From Hippopus hippopus (Eukaryota; Mollusca; Bivalvia; Cardiida; Cardiidae), in contig OX328098.1 of NCBI GenBank assembly GCA_946811185.2, positions 24,499,084 to 24,563,083 on the forward strand: 64,000 bases of DNA, given 5' to 3'. How positions within the stretch are numbered: position 1 is the stretch's first letter; every line of letters begins with the position of its first letter. Of the stretch, positions 55,585-64,000 are shown one piece after another. The notes beneath the pieces are model-generated. The model worked only from the letters and a program-made list of their open reading frames with translations. It was not told the origin of the DNA and made no database searches. The position numbers and the translations under genes were made by a program.

Positions 55585-56847
55585 AAAGAAAAAAAAAATA
55601 GATAAGATAAAATAAAATACATGTACATGTACATACACGACATAAACAGGTCTTTGAATATTCAGATGAGTGATGTAAGGTCATTCTATTATTTTATCTA
55701 GTCATTTCTAGTCAGAAAGTGTATCAAAGTGTCACAATGTAGCCCAATGATCTAAGCAGTCAACCACTTTCTTTAAAAAAAAAAAAAATCAACTTGACCA
55801 ATATAATCTTGATTACTTCTAGAGATAGTTTAACACAACTTTCAGGGTAGGTTTAGAAAGTTTAGACTATCCATCCTCTTACTTACGTTTAAATGAATAT
55901 TTGAATAATGTACTTATTGCCTCGTAATTTTGCTTTTACAGCTTTCCAGGTTTCTTTGTATTCATACTCCTATTTATAACCCAAAAATGTTATTTTTTCT
56001 AACTTTTTGACAAAGCGTGATTGCATTTCAACAAATGCTTAATTCACTTTATCATCAATCTGACATTCAGTAATGAAGAGATTGCTGATGCTGCTTCAAC
56101 AAAGAGCAGACATGTAATGGCAGTATCTCAAAAGATGTGGAGAAATCATATCAGCCCAAAACAAGATTTTTTGATCAACAGAACTAAAAGGCCTTCTAGG
56201 TCTTGCTATAAGATGGACAAAATGTCGCAGTCAACAAACTGTGAGTCAGTATAATATGCTGTCATGTCTCAGTAACAAACCGTAAATGCATTAATACATG
56301 TATATTCCCAGTACATTACCAGTATTTTGACTTAAGAGATGCTTGTTTGAGTCCATTGGAAGAATTTATATTCATGGATTATAGCTCATGAGTCGCACTT
56401 TGACATTGAAAAGGATCTAGGTCACCAAGCCTACATTCACTTTAACTTAATCCTGACTAACATCTGCATAGGTTGGTTTTGAATTAATCCCATGAAATGT
56501 ATTAACTTCACAGGAAGAGAATTAGAATTTCTGGAATAGAGCTCTAGGTCTCATGCTGACCGTGAAGAAAAGGTCAAGGTCACCAAGCTGTAATTAAGTA
56601 TCATGTTGCAGTATTTCAGATGATAAAGAACTCAAACATACAAAAACAAATCATCAACTTGCTAAAATTTTAAATTCATTAACATTTTTTCTATATGTTT
56701 CTAGATAAAGTTTTACTTTTCATCCTCTGACCACTGAATGGTACAAAGTTGACCAATCCCTTTCAGCATTGCTGGTTTAATCTAAATAAAAAAAGAGCAT
56801 GCACAACTAACAAGATTCCTCACGATTAAAAAAATGCCTCCTAACAT
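55585..56847 (-). other. Intron, one reversed repeat unit
   Basis: Apart from A-rich tails and the AAGGTCAAGGTCACCAAGC unit at about 56390-56600, nothing was recognised. Confidence 0.4.
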
Positions 56848-57112
56848 TTGTTTGATTTGTTTATATTGCAGTTAAACACTATTTTAACAGCTTTGGTTAT
56901 ATCACGGCGATCAGTGCACCTACACATGTGTTTCTTGGCTTTCTCCAGTACTGACATAACTTTCTTTCCAAGTCCTGACTACTTTTCTCACATGCATCAG
57001 AGGTGAGAGATGAAAAGTTGTCAGACAGAAAGTTTGCCTCAACCAGGAATTCAGCTCCCAACCACCAGGTTGCGAGTCAGATATGCTAACCACTGAGCTA
57101 CCCAGGCGGACA
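56848..57112 (-). mobile_element. tRNA-derived SINE
   Basis: Minus-strand head CTGGGTAGCTCAGTGGTTAG and a diverged B box (GGTTGGGAGCTGAATTCC), with the body GCATGTGAGAAAAGTAG shared with 38935-39206. Confidence 0.75.
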
Positions 57113-57345
57113 CATTAGTTTGAAGGAAAAGTATCTGACAGATTGGTTTTGAAGTTGCAATACTAAAGATTCTGATCCATAAACAGCTATAACATATACC
57201 ATGAGAAAATCTCAATGTAAACTTGCTGCAAGTGCAAATTCTCGTTGCCTAAAGGTAACCCTGTATTTATAGAATCCCTGTCCCTGTCAAAATCTGAGAC
57301 GTACAACGTATATTTCAGACTTTTCTGTGTTACGGCAACACTTAC

Positions 57346-57480
57346 CACTACATATTGTAATATTTTGACTGTTCTTCACAGGGTTTTGCAAGTCTTTTGG
57401 GCAGGAACATGTGAAGTTACCAACAGTATTAGAACACTTTCCATATTTGCACTGATCAGCTTTCTTGCATTCGTTGACAT
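57346..57480 (-). CDS. Mucin-like EGF-SEA receptor: cbEGF module 3
   Basis: A 135-base exon, phase 1-1, with acceptor TTGATTTCAG and donor AGTG/GTAAGTG. It encodes one EGF-like module of 45 residues with six cysteines. DVNEC at the start and CSNTVGNFTCSC in the middle are the calcium-binding signature (Asp/Asn, Glu, and the Asn and aromatic between Cys3 and Cys4). The last loop is long (PKDLQNPVKNSQNITIC), with an NIT sequon. Single-module phase 1-1 exons are typical for extracellular EGF repeats and allow shuffling or skipping. It precedes the SEA exons. Confidence 0.9.
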
Positions 57481-57566
57481 CTGAAATCAAAAGTTGGAAA
57501 ATACATTCATTATTTCTTGAAACTGAACACTGCGTTTTCAATACGGTGAAATAGTCCCCCTAATTC

Positions 57567-57783
57567 ACATTAAACCTTTACCACACAATCGCAACTTTGA
57601 AAGTTTTTGAAAATATTAAGGAAAAAGGAGAAAATGCTGGTAACCACCATTTTCTCCTCTTTCCACAATGTTTTCTGCCTTTCCCAAAACAAATCTAAAT
57701 CTTTGAGTCACATTTATCTTGTCGTCTGCAAATGCTTTCAATTTGGACAAGTCTAAAATTTTAACAATCGGTAAAAAGTAAAC
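57567..57783. mobile_element. MITE family A copy A33
   Basis: TTAAACCTTTACCACACAAT to ATCGGTAAAAAGTAA. The hairpin has one mismatch at its top (GGTAACCACCATTT). It lies about 90 bp upstream of the third EGF exon. Confidence 0.75.
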
Positions 57784-58423
57784 TCTTTATCATGTTTAGG
57801 AAGCCTCAGTAAAAAAGCTTTCAAAAATAAAGTAAAACTTGTCTTGCGCAAAACATCCCATAAATCTAATTCATGTCTTTTTTTATGGACTGTATATGTC
57901 CAAAATCTTCGTTTGATAGTATAGGGCATAAACCCCCTGCCCTGCCCCCGGCAGTGTGTATTAAACCCATGACTTTTTTTTGATAATACCCTAGTATATT
58001 TTCGTTTTTTGGGTCCCGGTTCTGATCAATTTTCAGTCATGAGCGCATGAAGCTTGAGAAACCAACCACAGTAAATGCTGTAATTTGTACTACTATGCTG
58101 TTTCACAGAAAAATGACATTATTGTTTCTAAGGCGTATGCACATGGACAGTTTTTGATTTTCATTTTAATGAAAAGCAAGAAATGCAGTAAAAGCTTTTT
58201 AAAATCAATAAAATTGCTGAATTAGTTGCAAATACCCCCTTTAGACTGTTTCATTCTACTTTTGGTGTAAATGTCATGGAGCTATCTACTTGTGTATGTA
58301 CACACTTGAAACCAAACTACAATTGTAAACATGGACCCGTGAACGGTATATAGGCAAAAGGTGATGAGGCAGGATATTTTCTGTCTGTCATTTGTTTTAA
58401 GTGAGAAATAGAATCTCACAATC

Positions 58424-58542
58424 GTGTTTATGTATTATCATTTTTATCAAACTCGTTGTCTAAAATGTGTTTGACGCTCCCCAAGGCTCGCATCATACAA
58501 TTTTAGTCAACTTGTTTGATAAAAATGATAATACATAAACAC
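58424..58542. repeat. Perfect 29-bp inverted repeat
   Basis: The arms 58424-58452 (GTGTTTATGTATTATCATTT...) and 58514-58542 are exact complements. Within the 61-base interval GTTGTCTAAAAT and ATTTTAGTCAAC can extend the stem. It is unlike families A-C. Confidence 0.85.
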
Positions 58543-58906
58543 TCACGTAAGATCCTCTATATTGACTAGGTCTAGTCTAAGTTAAAAGCATTTGCAAATG
58601 ACAAATTGAGGCTTTACCACACAAATCCCAAGTTTTAAAAACCTTGAGAAAATAAGATCTGGATCTGGATCCTTTGATAAAGACATAAGCCAGCCCTTTT
58701 CAAAAGAAGTTAAAAAAAATATCTTAATAATCAACAAATTCAAACATTTTATATCAAATGACCATTTCTCATAAATTAAAGGTCAGAAGATGCATAAGCA
58801 TACATGTACACTTTGGAATTTCAATAAATGCTAACCAGCTCACTTCTCTGACAACAGACTAATATGATGTCACATACAATGCTAATTTCAAACATAATTA
58901 TAAGAT

Positions 58907-59159
58907 ATGAGCCATACTCTGGGAAAATGGGTTTTATTGCATCTCCATCATGCATTCTATCAAGCAAACATCACATAATTATAGATCCATAAAATTTATT
59001 TTGTGTAACAGGCGACTGAATCATGAGGTCAGATGGTCCTTGGACATGCAAAAAATTTACAAAAGCAAAAAGTATTGACCCATGGATGTAAGCCTGTGCA
59101 GACTGGGTCGATCCTTTTGCAGGATACATTAAACCCCCTCTTCACAGAGCATGACTCAT
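58907..59159 (+). mobile_element. MITE family B copy B8
   Basis: ATGAGCCATACTCTGGGAAA to TTCACAGAGCATGACTCAT. The inner palindrome is partly deleted (ATGTAAGCCTGTGCAGACTG). Confidence 0.75.
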
Positions 59160-59536
59160 ATATAACAAGTACTTGTTTGTCTCGGTGTAAGGAAAAAATT
59201 TAATTTCACAGTGCAAACTCCTAAATTGATATTTCAGTGAGTGACAAAGCCACATGTCACAATATTGACCATGTTCAGGAATGATTCTATGGATTATCTT
59301 TCAACAAATCTAATATCCATGCAATAACACCTATGGATATTTATTGAACAGTTTTTGATATACCATAGATTTTATCAAACATGAATGAATTTTCTGCAGG
59401 TAAATCATTCATGACATCATTATTACGGCTGATCATTATCCATTTCATCTGCAAACATCGCTAAATTTGTGTTTTGCACTGTTAAAAAAAATAAAGAGCA
59501 AAAAATCAGATGTTAAAAGATAAATAAAATACATAA

Positions 59537-59653
59537 ATAGTGTTGTCATATATCAGAAATATACGGTTGTGAGAAATGATAATTGTCTCATCAACACTCG
59601 ACAATTATCAAGTCTCCCAAATTTGTTAGCTATTTTTGATACGACAACACTAT
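59537..59653. repeat. Imperfect hairpin, TAGTGTTGTC ends
   Basis: TAGTGTTGTCATATATCAGA pairs with the complement of TTTTTGATACGACAACACTA, and internally GATAATTGTC pairs with GACAATTATC. Confidence 0.7.
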
Positions 59654-59689
59654 GTAGGTATTCTCTATTTACATCACTTGAAAGAATAG

Positions 59690-59990
59690 TTTGTTTGTAT
59701 TTTGTATGCTTTTTAATGCCATTTTCAATATTTTCCTAAATATGGCAGTGGCCATTGCATCTACCCATGCTTTCCTGCAGTATCTTCTACCAGCTCTACA
59801 CACAATTTTCCTCCCAAGCCACTGGCTGCTTTCCAGAAAAAAAGCCATCATCAAAACATTGATAAGTGGTATGAGGATCCTCTTGCCATGCCTGTCATCA
59901 ATCCTCATATGGCTAACCTGGAGATTCGAACCTGCAACCTCTTGGTGTCAAATCCTGTACACTACAGACTGACCTACCCAGCTTGGTTTG
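59690..59990 (-). mobile_element. tRNA-derived SINE
   Basis: Minus strand: CCAAGCTGGGTAGGTCAGTC, then GGTTCGAATCTCC (B box), GATTGATGACAGG and CCAGTGGCTTGGGAGG. The open frames at 59669-59972 lie inside it. Confidence 0.75.
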
Positions 59991-60323
59991 AAAGTATTGC
60001 AGGAAAAGGATAAAATGCTGGTAACCAGCATTTTCTCCCTTTTCCACAATGTTTTCTATCCTGCTGAAGACAAAACCCATCATTTGAGCCTCAGTTAACT
60101 CTTTACCAAATGACAAAATTTTAGACTGGTCCAAATTGAAAGCATTTGCAGACGACAATATTAATGTGACTAAAAAATTGTAACTTGTTCTGGGATGGGT
60201 GGAAAACATTGTGAGAAAAAGAGAAAATGCTGGTTACCAGCATTTTCTCTTTTTCCCACAATGTTTTCAAAAGGCTTCTTTCTCAGAGTCATGAAAACCC
60301 GGGATTGTTTGGTAAAGGGTTAA
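59991..60323. mobile_element. Family A fragment and complete copy A35
   Basis: A copy without its left end (hairpin at about 60008-60050) stops at the TTAA of 60095. The complete copy A35 (60095-60323) runs from TTAACTCTTTACCAAATGAC to TTTGGTAAAGGGTTAA and has the cleanest hairpin in this part of the window. Confidence 0.8.
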
Positions 60324-60384
60324 ATTGTCGTCTATAATGTCTTAAAACACGAACTTGTCTACAATTCTGCTGTTTTGTAAACAT

Positions 60385-60595
60385 TTGAGACTTTACCACA
60401 AATACCTAAGTTGTATGACCATAACGAGTTCGGCTTTTGAAAACATACTTGTAAACAGTATTTTCTCCCCTTCCAATTATGTTTTCCACATATTCGAGGA
60501 CAAAGACTATCATTTGAAAAACATTTGAATAATCTTCTCTAAATTCCTTCAGTAGGGATGAGTCTAAAATTTTGCCATGTGGTAAAGTTTAAACA
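60385..60595. mobile_element. MITE family A copy A36, diverged
   Basis: GACTTTACCACAAATACC to CCATGTGGTAAAGTTTAA, with the left hairpin arm mostly lost. Confidence 0.55.
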
Positions 60596-60797
60596 GTACA
60601 CTCAGTCAAGTGCTAAGCTATATTGAAAGCATTCATCCTCATGCTTTTTGTGGATATGTCCACATTTTCTACCAGTTGCATATCTCTATTTATTCGCTTG
60701 AATATATCAATACAAAGAAGTAGGTCAAAGCAAGCGCATTCATCTACATCAAAAAATCAACATTTTGGTATCTACATGAATATTTTCTTATACTCAC

Positions 60798-60923
60798 CAA
60801 TACAAGCAATGCTTCCATTTTCAAAAGCAGTAGCTTTAAAGCCATCAGGACATTCACAGGTAAATGAACCATCTGTGTTGTTACAGGTTCCATTACAGTA
60901 ATCACCTTGACATTCATCTATAT
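60798..60923 (-). CDS. Mucin-like EGF-SEA receptor: cbEGF module 2
   Basis: A 126-base exon, phase 1-1, with acceptor TATCTCTACAG and donor ATTG/GTGAGTA. It encodes a 42-residue calcium-binding EGF-like module: DIDEC start, then DYCNGTCNNTDGSFTCECP with the Asn and Phe of the calcium-binding consensus, and the sixth Cys in GSIAC. Three N-glycosylation sequons (NGT, NNT, NGS) fall in this short module, so it is probably heavily glycosylated. It lies between the two other EGF exons in the same phase. Confidence 0.9.
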
Positions 60924-60984
60924 CTGTAGAGATAAAAGACAATTTGGTTGCTGCTCTTAATTCGCAAAATCGAAATAATGTTCA

Positions 60985-61140
60985 ACGTCTTGATCCTTTA
61001 CCAAACAATCATGTATTTCAATGACACTTGAGATGAAGGTCTATAAAAAACATGTGAGAAAAAGGAGGAAAAAGCTGGTCAATAGTATTTTCTCCTTTTC
61101 CCATGTTTTCTGCTGTTTCAAAGACAGGAATCTGCGACCA
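60985..61140. mobile_element. MITE family A copy A37, right end lost
   Basis: GATCCTTTACCAAACAATC, hairpin near 61050-61105 with centre AGCTGGTCAATAG, right end replaced after TTTCAAAGACAGG. Confidence 0.55.
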
Positions 61141-61179
61141 ATATAAGCAATGCTTTTATTGTCAAAAGCAGTATCTAAC

Positions 61180-61582
61180 CCTTCATCAAAAGATCTTGTA
61201 TTTCAATAACCCTTTAAAAACAAGAGCACCACTTGTCAGAGTTTGAAGTAAATATCTTCAGTAATAAGAGAGACATTACAAAATGTCAAAGTCTCGGCAC
61301 CACAATGACAATCTAGACGATAACCCCAGGGCTACAACAGTACCTTAGCATTTTCCTCAAAAACAGCTGAGCTAAAACTCCCACATTTCAATGACCCTGA
61401 AAATGAAGCCCTTTGAAAACGTTACGGGAAAATGAGAAAATGCTTGTTACCAACATTTTCTCCTTTGCCCACAGTGTTTTCTACCATTCCAAAGACAGAA
61501 ACCGTCTTTTAGCAACATCAGTTGTCTGAAAATGCTTTCACTTCGGTCGAGTGTAAAATTGTGTTGTTTGGTAAAGACTTAA
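61180..61582. mobile_element. Family A fragments around a short insert (A38)
   Basis: A left-end scrap AACCCTTCATCAAAAGATC (61178-61215) is followed by ~160 bp starting AACAAGAGCACCACTTG. Then the rest of a family A copy runs from about 61380 to GTTTGGTAAAGACTTAA at 61582, with the hairpin around 61430-61465. Confidence 0.5.
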
Positions 61583-61610
61583 TCATTTATCATGTATGAA
61601 TCTTACTTAC

Positions 61611-61745
61611 CGACACATTGTGTGTGAGTTGTATTTATTCTTGTTTCATTGTAACCCTCATTGCAAGTGCAGTTCCAAGACCCTACTGTGTTCAAACATT
61701 TATGATTACCCTGGCAAGGTTGAAATTCTGAGCACTCATCAACAT
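61611..61745 (-). CDS. Mucin-like EGF-SEA receptor: cbEGF module 1 in window
   Basis: A 135-base exon, phase 1-1, with acceptor TTATTTTTCAG and donor GTCG/GTAAGTA. It encodes DVDECSEFQPCQ, then CLNTVGSWNCTCNEGY and a last loop with ETRINTTHTQC. All six EGF cysteines and the calcium-binding residues are present. As the exon opens in phase 1 it needs at least one more upstream exon. None was found from 61746 to 64000, so the start of the gene lies outside the window. Confidence 0.9.
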
Positions 61746-61993
61746 CTGAAAAATAAGTAACTTTATGTTAAAGGATTAGTGCTGAGAGCAAAAGGGTTTA
61801 TGTTGTTTTTTTTTTATTTTCAGACATTGCAGCCACTCAATCTGCACAAAACCTGTATTACCTGATGTGGAAAATTCTAAAAAGCAGGACTGAAAATGCA
61901 ATTTACATGTACATGTAGATCTTTAAAAATCTAACCAGTCCATTTTTTCACAGTATGTTTTTGATGGTTTGTTTGTTTGTGTCTTCATGGTAA

Positions 61994-62208
61994 AACAAAA
62001 AGGCTATTATAGCCCTGAATCACTCACCTGAGCAAGTGTGCCGTTTAAAACATTCTGATAAACTTTCATGAGTATTGCACTGATAATGTGGCCTCTAGAG
62101 CATAAACAAGGTAAAAGTTCACAAGGGACAAACACAACTTGCCACATAGAGCATGATCAGAAAAGCTCACCTTTGGTACTTCAAGTTCAGGTGAGCCGAA
62201 AAAGAGGC
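61994..62208 (+). mobile_element. Single-unit copy of the 30012 HINE-type family
   Basis: AACAAAAAGGCTATTATAGC start, one core unit with AATGTGGCCTCTAGAG, and the GCTCACCTTTGGTACTTC...GGTGAGC terminal hairpin. Confidence 0.75.
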
Positions 62209-62539
62209 AAAAAAGAAAAAGAGAGGGCTCCTCTAAAATCAAGGTCAGCTAAGTGGTATCAGACAATGCCTGACTGCCTGATTGTATTTCAATCCTAGTT
62301 TTACTCATAAAATGCCTCTAATAACCAAAGTTGCCTTCACAGATAGTTTAGATAAAGATCAGACCATACCACTATTACTAAAAGTGACCATGAAATTGCT
62401 GTTACTTGAGTCTCATTTCTTGACTGAAAACATCTGTTAGGCTTATTTGGCATTCTAACAATTAATGAAAGTAATTTAAATAGGGTTTATTCTTCTCGAT
62501 ACAATTAACATTGTTTTGAGTTAATAGTCTGTGACTAAA

Positions 62540-62652
62540 TCCAGTGGCTTGGAGTGAATGTTGTGAACAGTACTGGTAAGGAAACTCCATTATTACATCT
62601 GAATAGGTGAACTGACTACTTTGGGATATATATTAAATGCTGCTGTAAAAAA
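62540..62652 (+). mobile_element. SINE body fragment
   Basis: CCAGTGGCTTGGAGTGAATG to AAATGCTGCTGTAAAAAAGG matches the 3' body of the 28085 and 44205 SINEs. Confidence 0.5.
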
Positions 62653-62654
62653 GG

Positions 62655-62885
62655 AATTAACACTTTGCGAAAAAATCTCCTATTTTCTTGAACATCAGAA
62701 AGAATACTTTTGAAAACATTGTGGTAAAAGAAGAAAATGCTGGTAACCAGCATTTTCTCCTTTTACCACAGTGTTTTCTGCCCTTTCTGGGACAATTCTT
62801 ATAATTTGAAGCACAGTTACAGTGTCATCTGCAATAATTTCATTTTGGTCAGGTCTCAAATTCTATCATCTAGTATTTAAGAGCT
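62655..62885. mobile_element. MITE family A copy A39
   Basis: ATTAACACTTTGCGAAAAAA to CATCTAGTATTTAAGAGC. Ends have decayed but the hairpin (62727-62770, GTGGTAAAAGAAGAAAATGC) is still almost perfect. Confidence 0.65.
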
Positions 62886-63119
62886 AAGCATGAAACAAAC
62901 AAAAAACGGAAAGAAAACATTGTTCATGAAGGTCTCGAAATACAATCCAATGTTTCTTGGTATTTAGCTTCATTTTCAACACTATTTATCACCAAAAATG
63001 AAAGAATGTACAAAATGTAGACTGAAGCTTAAACTGTATTCCTCTAAACTTGACCTAGACTCGTGTCTAAGGTACCTCAAGTTATTTGTAGCATTTTTAC
63101 CCTCCAAGCCCTGAATGAA

Positions 63120-63335
63120 CTCCTCACCGAATAAATCATTTTTTATCCACCCAAAGTATTTAGACTTTTGAAATATTGAGGGAAATGCAGTAAATGCTGG
63201 TAACCAGCATTTTCTCCTATTCCCACAATGTTTTCTGCTCTTTCACAGGCTAATCACATCATTTGAGCTCAGTTCAATTTGTTGTCTGCAAAAGCTTTCA
63301 AATAGGAAGTCTTAAATTTTGTCATCATGTAAAGA
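63120..63335. mobile_element. MITE family A copy A40
   Basis: The right half is good (CCCACAATGTTTTCTGCTC to GTCATCATGTAAAG). The left arm is changed to GGAAATGCAGTAAATGC. Confidence 0.6.
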
Positions 63336-63424
63336 AACAAGAAAATTTTCCCTTTCAATTAAGAAACACAGCCAGACTATGGCTAGTTCAAGTTTTTTTC
63401 CAGAATGTGTACCAGTATTTTAGC

Positions 63425-63560
63425 AGCAGACAGTGTGGATCTCAGATCTGTGTCTGATCTTGATTTATACTGTCCACTCAAGCTAGTTCCAAGGCTTTAC
63501 AAGATCAAAGTCTGTGCATATTTTGTGCAGGATGATCTTAATCTACACTGGCTGCAACAA
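63425..63560. mobile_element. Family C relative
   Basis: AGTGTGGATCTCAGATCTGT and TTTGTGCAGGATGATCTTAA preserve the central parts of the family. Confidence 0.45.
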
Positions 63561-63582
63561 AAACTCTGAAAAAGTGCTATAA

Positions 63583-63802
63583 ATTACCCTTTACCACAAA
63601 ATTCTGAGTTTTAACAACCTTGAGGATAAAGACCTGAAAACATTGTAGGAAAAAGAGAAATACTGGTGACCAGCATTTTCTTTTATTCCAACAATGTTTT
63701 CTAGATCTATCTTTCCATAAAAAAAGAAAATTTATGTTGCCTTCTGCAAAGGCTTTCAATATGAATAAGTCTGACATTTTTATAGCTAGTAAAGTGTTAC
63801 GA
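63583..63802. mobile_element. MITE family A copy A41
   Basis: TTACCCTTTACCACAAAATT to TAGCTAGTAAAGTGTTA. The hairpin is shortened (AGAGAAATACTGGTGACC). Confidence 0.65.
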
Positions 63803-63817
63803 GATAATTAGTTATGG

Positions 63818-63945
63818 CCTGCAACAGGCGGAAAGGGGCATTCTGACATTTGCATAAAGTGTTGTCTCGGATCAGCCTGCACAATCCACGCAGGCTAATC
63901 CGAGAAGGCACTTTACGACTACATTAGATTTTGTCATACAGTAAA
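63818..63945. repeat. Short palindromic repeat, class unknown
   Basis: A hairpin CGGATCAGCCTGCACAATCC...CGCAGGCTAATCCG is flanked by inverted CATAAAGTG and CACTTTACG. It resembles the inner palindrome of family B but lacks its ends. Confidence 0.5.
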
Positions 63946-64000
63946 CTTGCACAAAACAGAAAATTACATAAGAACGGTAAGTGTGGTTTCCAATTAGTCT

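Noticed and set aside
57245..57484. 79-codon plus-strand frame
   Set aside because: Antisense shadow of the cbEGF exon at 57346-57480.

Overview
The window is eukaryotic nuclear DNA, AT-rich and packed with repeats, and most likely from a bivalve mollusc. The evidence is a Gypsy/Mag-type LTR retrotransposon of the size and layout of bivalve Steamer-like elements, several pearl/HINE-type (non-autonomous Helitron-like) elements with ~145-162 bp core tandem repeats, ACGG/ACAG microsatellite and terminal hairpin, tRNA-derived SINEs, and widely spaced phase-1 EGF exons. I cannot name the species.

The one host gene I can support lies on the minus strand and runs through almost the whole right-hand two thirds (61745 down to 18837). 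Twelve exons can be read with splice sites: three calcium-binding EGF-like modules (61611-61745, 60798-60923, 57346-57480), a SEA-like domain split over two exons (51201-51295, 44659-44741), a linker exon (29827-29988), a six-cysteine EGF-like module split over two exons (28337-28418, 27316-27365), a transmembrane exon (23136-23220) and a basic, Ser/Tyr-rich cytoplasmic tail in three exons ending in a stop codon (22456-22611, 19857-20019, 18837-18923). This is the EGF-SEA-EGF-TM layout of membrane mucins of the MUC3/12/13/17 type. The 5' end lies beyond 64000. The intron phases agree at every junction except one: 44659 to 29988 needs at least one exon I did not find.

Left of the gene (1-18.8 kb) are a 2.7-kb pearl/HINE element with about 16 core repeats (1189-3935), a deep nest of insertions (6788-8502), a mariner-type element keeping only an N-terminal transposase fragment (10797-11820), and a 4.88-kb LTR retrotransposon (12970-17845) with a GGTTG target duplication. 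Its LTRs are nearly identical, but its gag-pol frame is broken by stops, frameshifts and a 334-bp tandem duplication in integrase.

The ~14.7-kb intron between 44659 and 29988 holds minus-strand relics of a Polinton/Maverick (adintovirus-like) element: a decayed protein-primed family B DNA polymerase (37413-38440) and a packaging-type P-loop ATPase (35162-35560). They lie among 21-bp minisatellites, one of which forms an ~890-bp inverted repeat (33130-34022).

The commonest feature is a ~225-bp TTAA-flanked MITE with a near-perfect central hairpin (about 40 complete or partial copies), joined by a second ~240-bp MITE family with ATGAGCCATGCTC ends (8 copies). Several insertions interrupt one another, so their relative order can be read. 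No rRNA gene, free-standing tRNA gene or CRISPR array was seen.
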